From Gammaproteobacteria bacterium (lineage in GTDB: Bacteria; Pseudomonadota; Gammaproteobacteria; DSM-16500), in the NCBI GenBank assembly GCA_031291255.1, contig JARLJN010000126.1:1-64000 (forward strand): a DNA stretch of 64,000 bases. The letters are read 5' to 3'. Below are positions 34,963 through 44,196 of the stretch, in pieces. The notes under the pieces are model-generated. The model made no database searches. It worked only from the letters and a program-made list of their open reading frames with translations, and was not told the DNA's origin. The position numbers were made by a program, and so were the translations under genes. The stretch's first letter is position 1, and each line of letters starts with the position of its first letter.

Positions 34963-36722
34963 TTAAAGATGCGCGTTCCTAATTCTTGCTGAACTAATTT
35001 AATTTCTTTTTTCTTACCTCGTTTGAATAAGGTGTACTCTTCTATCGTAGGTAATTTAGATTCGTGCTCAGCAATGGCTTTTTCAACTTCAAAACTTGCT
35101 GCTAGCAACTCTTCTTTGGATTTACGCTGATAGGTAAATAAAGAAAATGCGCTTAAGCTTCTCGATAAATTAGGCGAGATTTCATTATATTCCTGCGCCA
35201 ATGCTGTTAAATTTTCGGATAATTGAAGCGTCGTATGTTTACGTGTTTTAGAGTTAACTTGATATGTTTCTAATAAATCAACTTTATTCGCTGCAATATC
35301 ATCTAAAGCTAGCGAGAATTTATTTAAAAACTCATTTGATATTATCACTGTGCTCTTAATAGAAATTAACTGTAAAGCTACATCTCCCCTACTGGCTAAT
35401 CTTACATTTTCCTCAATCAATTTTGCAGAAAACGGAAATTCAGCATTGATAGCTGTTACTAAATTATTTGCTCCTTCAGGTGAGATGCCTAAATGCAAAT
35501 CAATTTCCGTTGCAAAACCTTCATATCGTTTTGACACACCAAATTGCGCGGTTTTTAATTTTTCTTTTACACCAAAAGCATGAAGAACAGTACCTTCAAA
35601 AAAATCGCTAAAACAATTCAAGCCGTATTTCTTTCCCTGTTTTACATACAGCTGAACTATTTCTTTATCAGTTATAAACTTTCCATTACTTAACAAGAGA
35701 TAACTATCCAGCATATAGCCGGACAACATTGTATTTTTAAAAAATGTTCGAAATTCTTCAGACAAGACTAATTTAACAATTGAATTCATAGAAACCACAG
35801 CAGACAGACAGGCTGGATAACTTCCAGATATTCTTTCAACTGTATCATCACCAAAAAGTTGATTATAGAAATTAACAAACTTACGCATATTTGCTTGTGA
35901 AATAGCAAGATGAATATAAAAGCGACCTGGATAGGTAATATTTTTTTCGGTGTAATAGCCAGAATCTTGAGTATATATATCCGTATATTTACAAAACGCA
36001 GGATATTCTAAAATTTTGGCGTACAGCAATAAGCTGTGCGAGAAAATATTAGATTTGTTTAAATTAATCTTGTGTGGCTCTGTTAATTGACTGATAAAGA
36101 ATTGCATTTCTGAAAAATTATATTTTTTACCCGGTATAAAATAAGATTTATCTTGCATAATAATTTTCAACTTCATGTCTGCTGACATGACTGAATTAAT
36201 ATCTTTAGCCTTACAAATTGCTTCTAACATATTAATAAAAGACAGTTTAATTATTTTTACAGAAGGTAAATTTTTATCTTTGTCATTTCTATTAATCACT
36301 CTTTCATAAAGTGATGAAGGATATCTAATTGATAATAACTCTAAAATAGTCACTAAATCTTTTGCTAATGCTCTGTCAGGAGTGACATTTTCTAAATGAC
36401 CTAAAAAGATATTTTCAAATGCTTGTTTCACTAAGTCTAATTCATAATTGTTTTTATCAAACAAAATCTCAAATTCTGTTTGAATGATTTCTTTCAACTG
36501 AGTAGACCAATTATAATTTAATACATTCAATTCTCTATTTAACTCATCCAGCTCATCTTCTAACGACATCTCTTCGTTGGAATGAAACATGACTTCCGAA
36601 TTATTTTCTTCATCACTACTGAGTGGAATAAATTCTTGCTCACCACTCTCAAGAAGGAAATGACTAGGCGAGTCATCGCTCGAATTTGAAGAACCTTCAT
36701 TTTCTCTTTCTCTACTCAGCAT
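34959..36722 (-). CDS. Unknown 587-aa protein, paralogue of the upstream gene
   Basis: I do not recognise this family. The protein is soluble, acidic at the N-terminus (about 60 Ser/Asp/Glu-rich residues) and largely alpha-helical. It is clearly homologous over its length to the 606-aa upstream protein. The best shared block is near residues 400-510: DLHLGISPEGANNLVTAINA, FP..AKL, LQLISIK and a helical HTTLQLSENLTALAQEY. Both end in GKK.EIK..Q.E. The ATG abuts the stop of the upstream gene (TGA then ATG, no gap), so the pair is co-transcribed. No enzyme motif was found. A host-directed effector is possible. Confidence 0.65.
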   Translation of the reverse strand: MLSRERENEGSSNSSDDSPSHFLLESGEQEFIPLSSDEENNSEVMFHSNEEMSLEDELDELNRELNVLNYNWSTQLKEIIQTEFEILFDKNNYELDLVKQAFENIFLGHLENVTPDRALAKDLVTILELLSIRYPSSLYERVINRNDKDKNLPSVKIIKLSFINMLEAICKAKDINSVMSADMKLKIIMQDKSYFIPGKKYNFSEMQFFISQLTEPHKINLNKSNIFSHSLLLYAKILEYPAFCKYTDIYTQDSGYYTEKNITYPGRFYIHLAISQANMRKFVNFYNQLFGDDTVERISGSYPACLSAVVSMNSIVKLVLSEEFRTFFKNTMLSGYMLDSYLLLSNGKFITDKEIVQLYVKQGKKYGLNCFSDFFEGTVLHAFGVKEKLKTAQFGVSKRYEGFATEIDLHLGISPEGANNLVTAINAEFPFSAKLIEENVRLASRGDVALQLISIKSTVIISNEFLNKFSLALDDIAANKVDLLETYQVNSKTRKHTTLQLSENLTALAQEYNEISPNLSRSLSAFSLFTYQRKSKEELLAASFEVEKAIAEHESKLPTIEEYTLFKRGKKKEIKLVQQELGTRIFK

Positions 36723-38543
36723 TCAGTGTAACCTCACAGTATTTGATGATTTTTGTGAAATAATTTCTCGTTGAATTTCTTTAATTTCCTGCTTTTTTCC
36801 CTGCTTAAAAAACGCATGTTCTTCACGTGTCGCGCATTGAGCTTCATAAGCAGAAATTGATTGAGAAAGTTCAAAGCTGGCTTTTTGAATCTCAATTAAA
36901 GGTTTTCGTTCTGCTGAAAAAATCGAAAGCTTTTTTAAACTTGATGACAATTTTTCTGTGTTTTTAAAATCGTCAGCGAGATCAGTTAATTTATCAGCTA
37001 AATAGCGAGTTGTATGAACACGCGACGATGAAGCCATCTGAAACACTTCAAGCAAATCAGGATCATGATCTGCTATATAATCTAAACTATCACTGAGCTT
37101 TATTAAAAAATCTTTTTTAATAAGCACTTCATTTTTTATTGAGACAACTTGCAACTTAATATCGCCTTTGTGAGCTAAATAGACATCCGTTAATACTAAT
37201 TTAGCAGCACCAGGGAAATCAGCGTTAATAGCCGTGGCTAATCTATGTGCTGCATTAATTGAAATTCCTAAATAAAAATCCATGTGAGTAATAAAACTAT
37301 CAAAACGATTAGACTTTCTAAATTCTGCAGCATTTAATTCTTCACCAACACCCCATGCATACACCATACAAGTCTCTATAAAATCACTCTGCACATTCAC
37401 TTTATGTTTTTTGCCTACCATGTCATTAAAATAATAAATTATGATATTAAGGGAAATATTTTTTTTATCACTGAGTAGTTGATAATTTTTAACAATATCA
37501 GGATTGATTAATAGTGTGATTAAAAAATCATGAAATTCTCCGGATAAAATAGCCTTAATCACATGATTAGTATTCAGACGTATTGTGTGGTCTGTATTAA
37601 TTGTTTTAATTAATTCAGCAGCATTATCTCCTAAATGATGCTCTAAAAAACGCATAAATTTTCTTATGTTGTGTTGCAGCAAACTCAGAGTGATATGAAA
37701 ATGGCCTTCAGAAAATACCATCCTATCTTCAGCAGCGTAACCGTGATGCGTATTACAATGGTCAGGAAATTCATTAATCTGAGACCATTGCAGTAAAGCA
37801 TGCTCAAAAATATCAATTTGGGGTTGATATTGGAGTTTAATTCCATAAGGGGCAATAATGTTTTTTAAATATCCGAGAAATTCATCGTATAGATATTTTT
37901 TATGTCTGATAAAAAATGGTTTATCACGCTTAATTATTTGATATTTAACATTCGAAGAAATGATAAGAGACATTTTCTTTTCGAGTATATCTAAGGTCTC
38001 ATATTTGATATGTTCTAAGGTGGGTAATTTTTTATTTTGCTTTTTATCTCTCTGAATAAGAGAGTTATAAATCGTGGATTCATGTTGTAATATGAGTAAT
38101 TCTTGCAGTGTAACAAAATCTTTTAATAAATCTTCATGCTCTGTAAATTCCTCAAGATTACCTATAGCTATTTGCTCTACTGCCTGCCAAACCTTCTCTT
38201 GCGTATAACAATCCGAATCTAAAAGAATATCTAATTCTGACTCAACTAAGCTACGCAATCCTGTACGCCATTCCCCTTTATTCTCTTCAATTTCTTTTGC
38301 GAGTTGCTTTAACACAGTTTCTTCAGGCGTATCGAATAAATCGCCAACTCCCGCCAAATAGTCTTCACCATAAGGCAATGAAGGCCTAGAGATGGATACA
38401 GAGACAACGATAGGCGCGGGAATAGCATTAGGTTCAGGTGTAGGGGCCGCTCTGCGCAATGACACACCTTCAGTTAATAAGTCCCATGCACGTCTCAACC
38501 TGAATCGTCGTATAGGATTATCCATAGAGCCTTGTGCGTCCAT
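36723..38543 (-). CDS. Unknown 606-aa protein, tandem paralogue
   Basis: The partner of the 587-aa gene, probably from a tandem duplication. Shared features include a helical N-terminal region (LRSLVESELDILLD compared with LKEIIQTEFEILFD), GHFHITLSLLQHNIRKF compared with GRFYIHLAISQANMRKF, and DFYLGISINAAHRLATAINA. It begins with a basic stretch (RRFRLRRAWDLL) and a Pro-rich linker that the partner lacks. The ATG has AAGGA about 8 nt upstream. There are no membrane segments or signal peptide. Function unknown; candidate secreted effector by location and composition. Confidence 0.65.
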   Translation of the reverse strand: MDAQGSMDNPIRRFRLRRAWDLLTEGVSLRRAAPTPEPNAIPAPIVVSVSISRPSLPYGEDYLAGVGDLFDTPEETVLKQLAKEIEENKGEWRTGLRSLVESELDILLDSDCYTQEKVWQAVEQIAIGNLEEFTEHEDLLKDFVTLQELLILQHESTIYNSLIQRDKKQNKKLPTLEHIKYETLDILEKKMSLIISSNVKYQIIKRDKPFFIRHKKYLYDEFLGYLKNIIAPYGIKLQYQPQIDIFEHALLQWSQINEFPDHCNTHHGYAAEDRMVFSEGHFHITLSLLQHNIRKFMRFLEHHLGDNAAELIKTINTDHTIRLNTNHVIKAILSGEFHDFLITLLINPDIVKNYQLLSDKKNISLNIIIYYFNDMVGKKHKVNVQSDFIETCMVYAWGVGEELNAAEFRKSNRFDSFITHMDFYLGISINAAHRLATAINADFPGAAKLVLTDVYLAHKGDIKLQVVSIKNEVLIKKDFLIKLSDSLDYIADHDPDLLEVFQMASSSRVHTTRYLADKLTDLADDFKNTEKLSSSLKKLSIFSAERKPLIEIQKASFELSQSISAYEAQCATREEHAFFKQGKKQEIKEIQREIISQKSSNTVRLH

Positions 38544-38662
38544 TCAACCATCCTTTCAAAAATGCGCTAATGCAAATTCACCTTCCATAGGATAACAATC
38601 TTAGCATCTAAAATTTTTATTGCAAAATGAAGAAAAAAATCAAGCTGATGTTGCAGCGCACA

Positions 38663-40216
38663 TTACTGTGCGCTGTAATCTTTAGCGTTTTGCAAATCTG
38701 TTGCATCTTTAGTCATGGATTGTGAAGCAGAACTTGAACTTGCGGCAAAGAGAGAATTTCTTTGCAACCCAGGATATTCAGCTACTAGAGGTTCTATTTC
38801 TGGATATAACTCAGCATGATTCTTCAAAAGCAACATTAGCATATGTAAGTAATCATCTCGCATAATTTCCAAATTATTGTAATCTTCTTCTTGCTCTTCA
38901 TTTTCTTCATCCAACCCTTGATTTGCTGCTATTAACTCTTCAATTTTTTCATGCTGATCTGCAATTATTGCATTTAATTCTACATTTTTTGAGAATATTG
39001 TTTCATTATGTTTAGCTAACTTAGCCAGCATTAAGTTTTTCGCCTCACTATCTTTTTCATGCTTTAAATTTGCATCAGTGAGCCTGGCGATTTCAGATTT
39101 TAGTTTTGATATTTCAGTACAACTTTCAATGGTGTCTCGCTCCGCTCTTACTTTTAATTTTTCTATCACTTTTTCTTGTTTCTGTAATTGACCTTGTAAT
39201 TTATTAGTATTTTCTTTGGGTAATTCAGTCTTTTTAACTGAAGATTTTTCCATTTGTTTAATTTGGCTCTTAAGTAACGAAATCTCAGCAGCTTGATCCG
39301 CAATTTTTCTAGATTTCTCTGAAGCATCCTCAGCTGCGTCTTGTTTAACTTGTTGTAATACAGCTTTCAATTGTGCGGTCGCAGCTTCACTTTCAGCATT
39401 CACTTGCTCTAATTCATCTTGCAATTTTTTCTGAGCTGCTTGATTTAATACAGCTGCCTCTGCTGACTGCTCGTCTTGCACCTTACGCATTTCATTTTGT
39501 TCGTTATCCATTTGAGTTAAATCAGCTTTTAATAATTGATTTTCAGCAGTGAGCTTATTTAACTGATCATCTTTTACTTTGAGCGTTTCTTTATATTGAC
39601 TATCCATCTCAGCTAAATTGGATTTAACTAATTGATTTTCTGTGGTGAGCTTTTTTATTTGCTCCAATAAATCTTTTTCTCTCAGATCAGCCTTTTGCTG
39701 CATTTCTTGTACTGACACATTTTTTTTGACATTGGAATTCATGTGGTTTGCAGCAGGTTTTGATGAAGCAGCATGAGAAGAAGCACTATAAGAATGCGGT
39801 TTTTTGTGTCGTTGATTTACCTGAGTATCTGACCGTTGAAAATGAATATTTCTCGGCGGTAGATTCAATAACGCTGGTGCGGGCAACATAGGTGGAGGCG
39901 AACTTAAAAGAGGAAGCGATGAAAACTGTGCTAAAGCTGCAGCTTGTATTGCTTGTTGTTGTGAAACGTAAGCTTGTACCTGATTCTGAAGATCAGCTAG
40001 AGCTGCAGCACTTAAATAATTCTCAGGCGAGAGAGTGGGAGTACTAGAATGCGCGGATACCGGGCTCCACATAATAGCAGACTCAGGGCTGATAAATGAA
40101 TATTGTGTAGGAGTATAGCTGGGATTAAACCCAAATTGGTTAGTATACTGACTATAAAACCCACTTGGTGAACTTCCATCAGATGTGTTGTAACCATTGT
40201 TTCTTGACTGACTCAT
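38663..40216 (-). CDS. Unknown coiled-coil protein with disordered N-terminus
   Basis: A 517-aa protein of three parts. Residues about 1-165 are disordered, rich in Ser, Pro, Gln, Tyr and Ala. Residues about 170-430 are a long coiled coil with heptads. The C-terminal ~85 residues hold an acidic stretch (DEENEEQEEDYNNLE) and a Ser-rich tail. Residues 187-218 and 219-250 are tandem 32-residue repeats beginning I/LxKLTxENQLxK. The ATG has AGAGGA about 8 nt upstream. No bacterial housekeeping family is recognised; this architecture is frequent in effectors and host-interacting scaffolds. Confidence 0.65.
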   Translation of the reverse strand: MSQSRNNGYNTSDGSSPSGFYSQYTNQFGFNPSYTPTQYSFISPESAIMWSPVSAHSSTPTLSPENYLSAAALADLQNQVQAYVSQQQAIQAAALAQFSSLPLLSSPPPMLPAPALLNLPPRNIHFQRSDTQVNQRHKKPHSYSASSHAASSKPAANHMNSNVKKNVSVQEMQQKADLREKDLLEQIKKLTTENQLVKSNLAEMDSQYKETLKVKDDQLNKLTAENQLLKADLTQMDNEQNEMRKVQDEQSAEAAVLNQAAQKKLQDELEQVNAESEAATAQLKAVLQQVKQDAAEDASEKSRKIADQAAEISLLKSQIKQMEKSSVKKTELPKENTNKLQGQLQKQEKVIEKLKVRAERDTIESCTEISKLKSEIARLTDANLKHEKDSEAKNLMLAKLAKHNETIFSKNVELNAIIADQHEKIEELIAANQGLDEENEEQEEDYNNLEIMRDDYLHMLMLLLKNHAELYPEIEPLVAEYPGLQRNSLFAASSSSASQSMTKDATDLQNAKDYSAQ

Positions 40217-40281
40217 TTTCTATCCTCTACCCTTGATTCAAAATATAATAAATTAAATAAAACTAACCCACCGCTTGAACA

Positions 40282-41523
40282 CTAGATTCTCTTTCTTTTA
40301 TTAGCACTAAGTTGAGTTAAAATATCATCTCCACTGTCGCCTTTCTTTTCTTCAGCAGCTGATGATGATGGTGCAGCGACATTTTTAACTTCATTAAAAA
40401 GTCCGAGTAACTTTCTGCCCGTGATATTGATTTCAGGTTCTAGCGTTTTTTTATCTAACAAAACATCTGATAATATTTTCAAATATTCATGATGAACTAT
40501 ATGAGCTTTATTTTTGGTATGCGGATTGAAAACAAAGTTTAAAATAAAATCGTCTGTTTCGATTGCATATTCAATTTTATTAGCAATTTGCGTATTAGTT
40601 ATTAAGTGTGCTTTACAGCTAATACGAATTCCGTTCGGAAATGCTTTAGCCATAGGTCCAATTAAATCTTCCGCCAGCATCATATCAGTATTGGCGAATG
40701 CAGTACCTGCTGCTAAATTAACTTCAGCTTGCGCATTTTTGACGAGCAAACTATGTGCGATCAAGTGCAACCATTCCCACTTCGTATTTTCATCAAAAAC
40801 TTTCGTTGCTTTGGCATACTTAGTGGCTCCTGCATTTTTAACTGTTTCTTTTTCTCCTGTTTTCGCCATTACTCTATTTTGACTGATATGACGTTTTTTC
40901 CCTTGCGCCTCAAATTCTTTTTTTGCTTTTTTCAACGTTTCTGGCGTAATTGTAATTGCATTGGCCTTAATTTTCTCTGAAGGTTTTTTTACACTTTTAT
41001 AATTTTCAGTATTGAAAAAGAATTCCTCAATTATAATGTTTTTTGACGGGCTGGGTGCGGGGCTCAAATTCGAATAAAAATTCAAACCCACTTTTTTATA
41101 ACGCTTTAGCACAGTTTTACCCGGCGTTACTACCGCAACAGGCGATCCTGATGCAGAATATTCAACGCTTTCTATAGGCCGATTTGTGTCAGCATTAGCT
41201 GCCGCCTCTTCAAATTTTCGTTTTACTTTTTCTGCTCTATTAGGTGTAGCATTTTTCAATGTCAAATCGTTAGAAGCGATTAAAGCAGCTGTTTTTAAAT
41301 CCTGCTCTACCCCATTTTTAGTAATTTTTAAGGTATTATTTGTTCGCATCGCCAAGATAGATTTTCTTATTTTCAAGGGGTCTGTATTTGTTTTCGTTTT
41401 TACTCTTATTGGTTTTTCAGATCGAGTAGATTTCCACGAAGAATCCTTCGCTTTATTCCTCTTCCTTTTTTGCTTAGCAATTAGTGTCGAATTGCTAAGT
41501 TTTTTCTTTCTATTTTTGCCCAT
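40282..41523 (-). CDS. Unknown Lys-rich protein, possible nuclease-like core
   Basis: A 413-aa basic protein. Its ends carry nuclear-localisation-like clusters (KNRKKK, KQKRKRNK near the start; NKRKRI as the last six residues). The middle is Lys-rich and probably disordered. Residues about 250-345 form a compact domain beginning WLHLIAHSLLV (His253, His257), then VNLAAGTAFANTDMM (Asn269, Asn278), two beta-rich strands and FVFNPHTK. The H-L-I-A, N-L, N-T-x-M spacing is reminiscent of DNA/RNA non-specific or HNH-type toxin nucleases; this is a weak pattern match. The ATG at 41523 is preferred over a GTG at 41532. Confidence 0.55.
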   Translation of the reverse strand: MGKNRKKKLSNSTLIAKQKRKRNKAKDSSWKSTRSEKPIRVKTKTNTDPLKIRKSILAMRTNNTLKITKNGVEQDLKTAALIASNDLTLKNATPNRAEKVKRKFEEAAANADTNRPIESVEYSASGSPVAVVTPGKTVLKRYKKVGLNFYSNLSPAPSPSKNIIIEEFFFNTENYKSVKKPSEKIKANAITITPETLKKAKKEFEAQGKKRHISQNRVMAKTGEKETVKNAGATKYAKATKVFDENTKWEWLHLIAHSLLVKNAQAEVNLAAGTAFANTDMMLAEDLIGPMAKAFPNGIRISCKAHLITNTQIANKIEYAIETDDFILNFVFNPHTKNKAHIVHHEYLKILSDVLLDKKTLEPEINITGRKLLGLFNEVKNVAAPSSSAAEEKKGDSGDDILTQLSANKRKRI

Positions 41524-41532
41524 AATGTCCAC

Positions 41533-41858
41533 GCCCCAGAATTTGATGTTATTACTTTACTTGCTGTGTGTTTTTAATATCCATTTAACTGCTTAAAATC
41601 AAAGACAAATACCACTTTGAAAGTAATAATCCATCCACTTATGGACATTATAACACCAATAACCTTATATAAAGCTTAAGGTTATACAAATAATGAGCCG
41701 AATATGAGCTAATGATGATTAAATAGGCGGAGAATAGGGCGCTGGTTCTGGTAAAATTATGATTTTGAAATATTGAGGTAGGTAAAATTAAGGTATAAAG
41801 CCTAGGTCTGCTGACAATTCGCTAGCCCCTCCCCACATGTGGGGGAGGTACCAAACAG
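41533..41858. other. Intergenic region with hairpins, no gene seen
   Basis: The gap between the Lys-rich protein gene and lpxC contains an inverted repeat TAACCTTA (41660-41667) / TAAGGTTA (41677-41684) and a GC-rich palindrome CCTCCCCACATGTGGGGGAGG (41828-41848), written here in two parts as CCTCCCCACA and TGTGGGGGAGG. The latter sits right after the lpxC 3' end and may terminate the dcw/lpxC transcript. No ORF is supported. Confidence 0.6.
41826..41848. terminator. Palindrome downstream of lpxC
   Basis: A GC-rich hairpin (arms CCTCCCC and GGGGGAGG around ACATGT) 11 bp past the lpxC stop in its direction of transcription. There is no T-run, so rho-independent function is uncertain. Similar CTCCC/GGGAG palindromes occur at 124-170 and 42908-42931. 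Confidence 0.45.
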
Positions 41859-42779
41859 TTAGAAATCAGAGATAAGAATAGGACGCACATATGAAATAGG
41901 TGCCGTTGCAGGATCATCAAACGTAACGTATTCCCAAGCTTCTTGATTAGCTAATAATTTTCTCAGTAATTTATTATTGAGGGCATGACCTGATTTAAAA
42001 CCATCAAAAGCTCCAATAAGACTAGAACCTAAAAGGTATAAATCACCAATGGCATCTAAGATTTTATGTTTTACAAATTCATCTTCATAACGCAAGCCAT
42101 CATCATTTAATACGCGGAAATCATCAATCGCCACTGCGTTATCTAAGCTGGCGCCACGTGCCAAATTTAATGAACGTAAATGCTCGAAATCAGACATAAA
42201 ACCAAATGTTCTCGCTCGGCTTACTTCTTTCACGTAAGAAGTACTAGAAAAATCTAAGGTAGCGGTTTTACTGTGCGATTTAAAAAGTGGATGATCAAAT
42301 TCAATAGTAAATGACACTTTAAAACCTTCAAAAGGTTCAAAGCTGGCCCATTTATCCCCTTCTTGAACCTTCACTTTCCGTTTAATGCGTATAAAGCCTT
42401 TAGGGGCATTTTGCTCTTGGATGCCAGCAGATTGGACTAAAAATACAAAAGGTCCTGCGCTTCCATCCATAATAGGAATTTCGGAGGCTGTTACATCAAC
42501 ATAAGCATTGTCTATACCTAAGCCTGCAAAGGCCGACAATAAATGTTCTACTGTAGAAACACGCACGCCATTTTTTACTAGAGAAGTCGATAAAGTGGTA
42601 TCACCAACATTTTCTGCTCGGGCGGGAATTTCAACAACTGGATCAAGGTCTACACGTTGGAAAATAATACCTGTGTTCGGAGGGGCAGGTCTCAATGTTA
42701 ATTCAGCTCTCTCACCGCCATGCAGGGTGATACCAGTGGCCTTAATAACATTCTTTAAGGTTCTTTGTCTAATCATCAA
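41859..42779 (-). CDS. lpxC: UDP-3-O-acyl-GlcNAc deacetylase LpxC
   Basis: The committed zinc-dependent step of lipid A synthesis, 306 aa. The zinc and catalytic motifs are [16 protein letters not shown] (first His), and [14 protein letters not shown], which provides the second His and the Asp ligand (HxxxD). The length is normal. It follows ftsZ after about 185 bp, as in most gammaproteobacteria, and shows that this organism makes lipid A, the likely substrate of the ArnT-like enzyme at 19.6-21.4 kb. Confidence 0.97.
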   Translation of the reverse strand: MMIRQRTLKNVIKATGITLHGGERAELTLRPAPPNTGIIFQRVDLDPVVEIPARAENVGDTTLSTSLVKNGVRVSTVEHLLSAFAGLGIDNAYVDVTASEIPIMDGSAGPFVFLVQSAGIQEQNAPKGFIRIKRKVKVQEGDKWASFEPFEGFKVSFTIEFDHPLFKSHSKTATLDFSSTSYVKEVSRARTFGFMSDFEHLRSLNLARGASLDNAVAIDDFRVLNDDGLRYEDEFVKHKILDAIGDLYLLGSSLIGAFDGFKSGHALNNKLLRKLLANQEAWEYVTFDDPATAPISYVRPILISDF

Positions 42780-42907
42780 TAGTTCACTTTTTTATCATAT
42801 TTAGATGTAATGTTATCATAGCATTGTAGTTTTTGTAATTAATAATTCACCTACTCGCAATAAGGGTTAATTGTCCCTATCGCTATGCTCATGCACGAGT
42901 CAGCCCA

Positions 42908-42931
42908 CTCCCCCTCCCACAAGTGGGAGCA
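42908..42931. repeat. Palindrome between ftsZ and lpxC
   Basis: CTCCCCCTCCCACAAGTGGGAGC forms a short hairpin (CTCCCAC/GTGGGAG), written in parts as CTCCCCCTCCCA and CAAGTGGGAGC. It lies in the 185-bp gap between ftsZ and lpxC and may attenuate read-through. It resembles the elements at 124-170 and 41826-41848. Confidence 0.55.
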
Positions 42932-42964
42932 AGGACAAGGACTGATGAATTTTAGACTAATGAA

Positions 42965-44149
42965 TTAGGTAACTTCAGACTCTTCTTTACGACGTAAAAA
43001 AGCTGGAATATCAAGATAATCCATATCTACGTTTGAATCTGCCTGATTAGTTGTCTTGGTCACCGGCGTGGAAATTCCTGATGAAAGATTGGAAACTGCA
43101 TGCCTGCGCATCAAAGTAGGTTTTTCTAATTGCTGATAATCAACTGTACCATCCGATTTGGTGGAATCGAGTATTTTAACAGGACTCGTTTGCTTTCTGC
43201 CTAAGCCTGTAACAATGACAGTCACACGAATTTCATCACGCAATTCAGGGTCTATTACTGTTCCAACAACAACAGTTGCGCCATCTGAAGTGATGCTTTT
43301 TATTGCATCGCCTACTTCTTCAAATTCGCCTATAGACATATCTAAGCCAGCCGTAATATTCACTAATACCCCACGGGCACCTGTCATGTCGACATCTTCT
43401 AGCAATGGGCTAGAAATCGCAGCTTCTGCAGCTATTCTTGAGCGATTCTCACCCGATGCAACGCCTGTACCCATCATGGCCATACCCATTTCTGACATGA
43501 CGGTACGCACATCTGCAAAATCCACGTTAATTAATCCAGGTCGTGTAATCAGCTCGGCTATGCCTTGTACCGCGCCCCGTAAAACATCATTAGCTGCTTT
43601 AAATGCATTCACTAAGGTCACGTTTTTTCCGAGCACGCTGAGCAGCTTGTTGTTAGGAATAGTAATCAATGAGTCTACGTGCTGACTTAAGTTGGCAATA
43701 CCCGCTTCAGCAATTTGCATACGCACTTTGCCTTCAAAAGAGAAAGGCTTAGTTGTAATAGCTACAGTCAGTATGCCCAATTCTTTTGCTATTTGTGCAA
43801 AAACTGGAGCAGCCCCTGTACCCGTTCCACCCCCCATTCCGGAGGTGAGGAAAACCATATCTGCACCTATTAAAGCAGCCTTGATACGCTCTCTGTCTTC
43901 TTCAGCAGAGCGTCTGCCTATCTCTGGATTAGCTCCCGCTCCTAACCCACGCGTGATGCTTTCGCCCAGCTGGATAGTTGTATGAGCCGAAGAATTTTGC
44001 AATGCTTGCGCGTCTGTGTTTGCTACGATAAATTCCACGCCCTCTATGGACGCTGACATCATGTGTTCAACTGCATTACCACCGCCGCCGCCTATTCCTA
44101 CGACTTTAATAACTGCATTTTGCGGATTTGTTTCGACAAGCTCAAACAT
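42965..44149 (-). CDS. ftsZ: Cell division GTPase FtsZ
   Basis: A 394-aa tubulin homologue forming the Z ring. The GTP-binding signature GGGTGTGAAP is present, along with the N-terminal GIGGGGGNAVEHM, and the conserved C-terminal peptide that recruits FtsA/ZipA is present as DIPAFLRRKEE. It lies 47 bp downstream of ftsA in the dcw cluster. ZapD, which binds this C-terminal peptide, is encoded at 27.8 kb. Confidence 0.98.
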   Translation of the reverse strand: MFELVETNPQNAVIKVVGIGGGGGNAVEHMMSASIEGVEFIVANTDAQALQNSSAHTTIQLGESITRGLGAGANPEIGRRSAEEDRERIKAALIGADMVFLTSGMGGGTGTGAAPVFAQIAKELGILTVAITTKPFSFEGKVRMQIAEAGIANLSQHVDSLITIPNNKLLSVLGKNVTLVNAFKAANDVLRGAVQGIAELITRPGLINVDFADVRTVMSEMGMAMMGTGVASGENRSRIAAEAAISSPLLEDVDMTGARGVLVNITAGLDMSIGEFEEVGDAIKSITSDGATVVVGTVIDPELRDEIRVTVIVTGLGRKQTSPVKILDSTKSDGTVDYQQLEKPTLMRRHAVSNLSSGISTPVTKTTNQADSNVDMDYLDIPAFLRRKEESEVT

Positions 44150-44196
44150 GGGAAAACTCCTGGATGTTTATGCTAAAAGTTAAATTAAATATCATA

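Noticed and set aside
40514..41596. Several hydrophobic ORFs antisense to the Lys-rich protein gene
   Set aside because: Phe/Leu-rich ORFs are the expected antisense of Lys/Glu codons; no Shine-Dalgarno or independent motif.
43158..43985. 175-aa and 97-aa ORFs antisense to ftsZ
   Set aside because: Shadows of a highly conserved gene with no own features.
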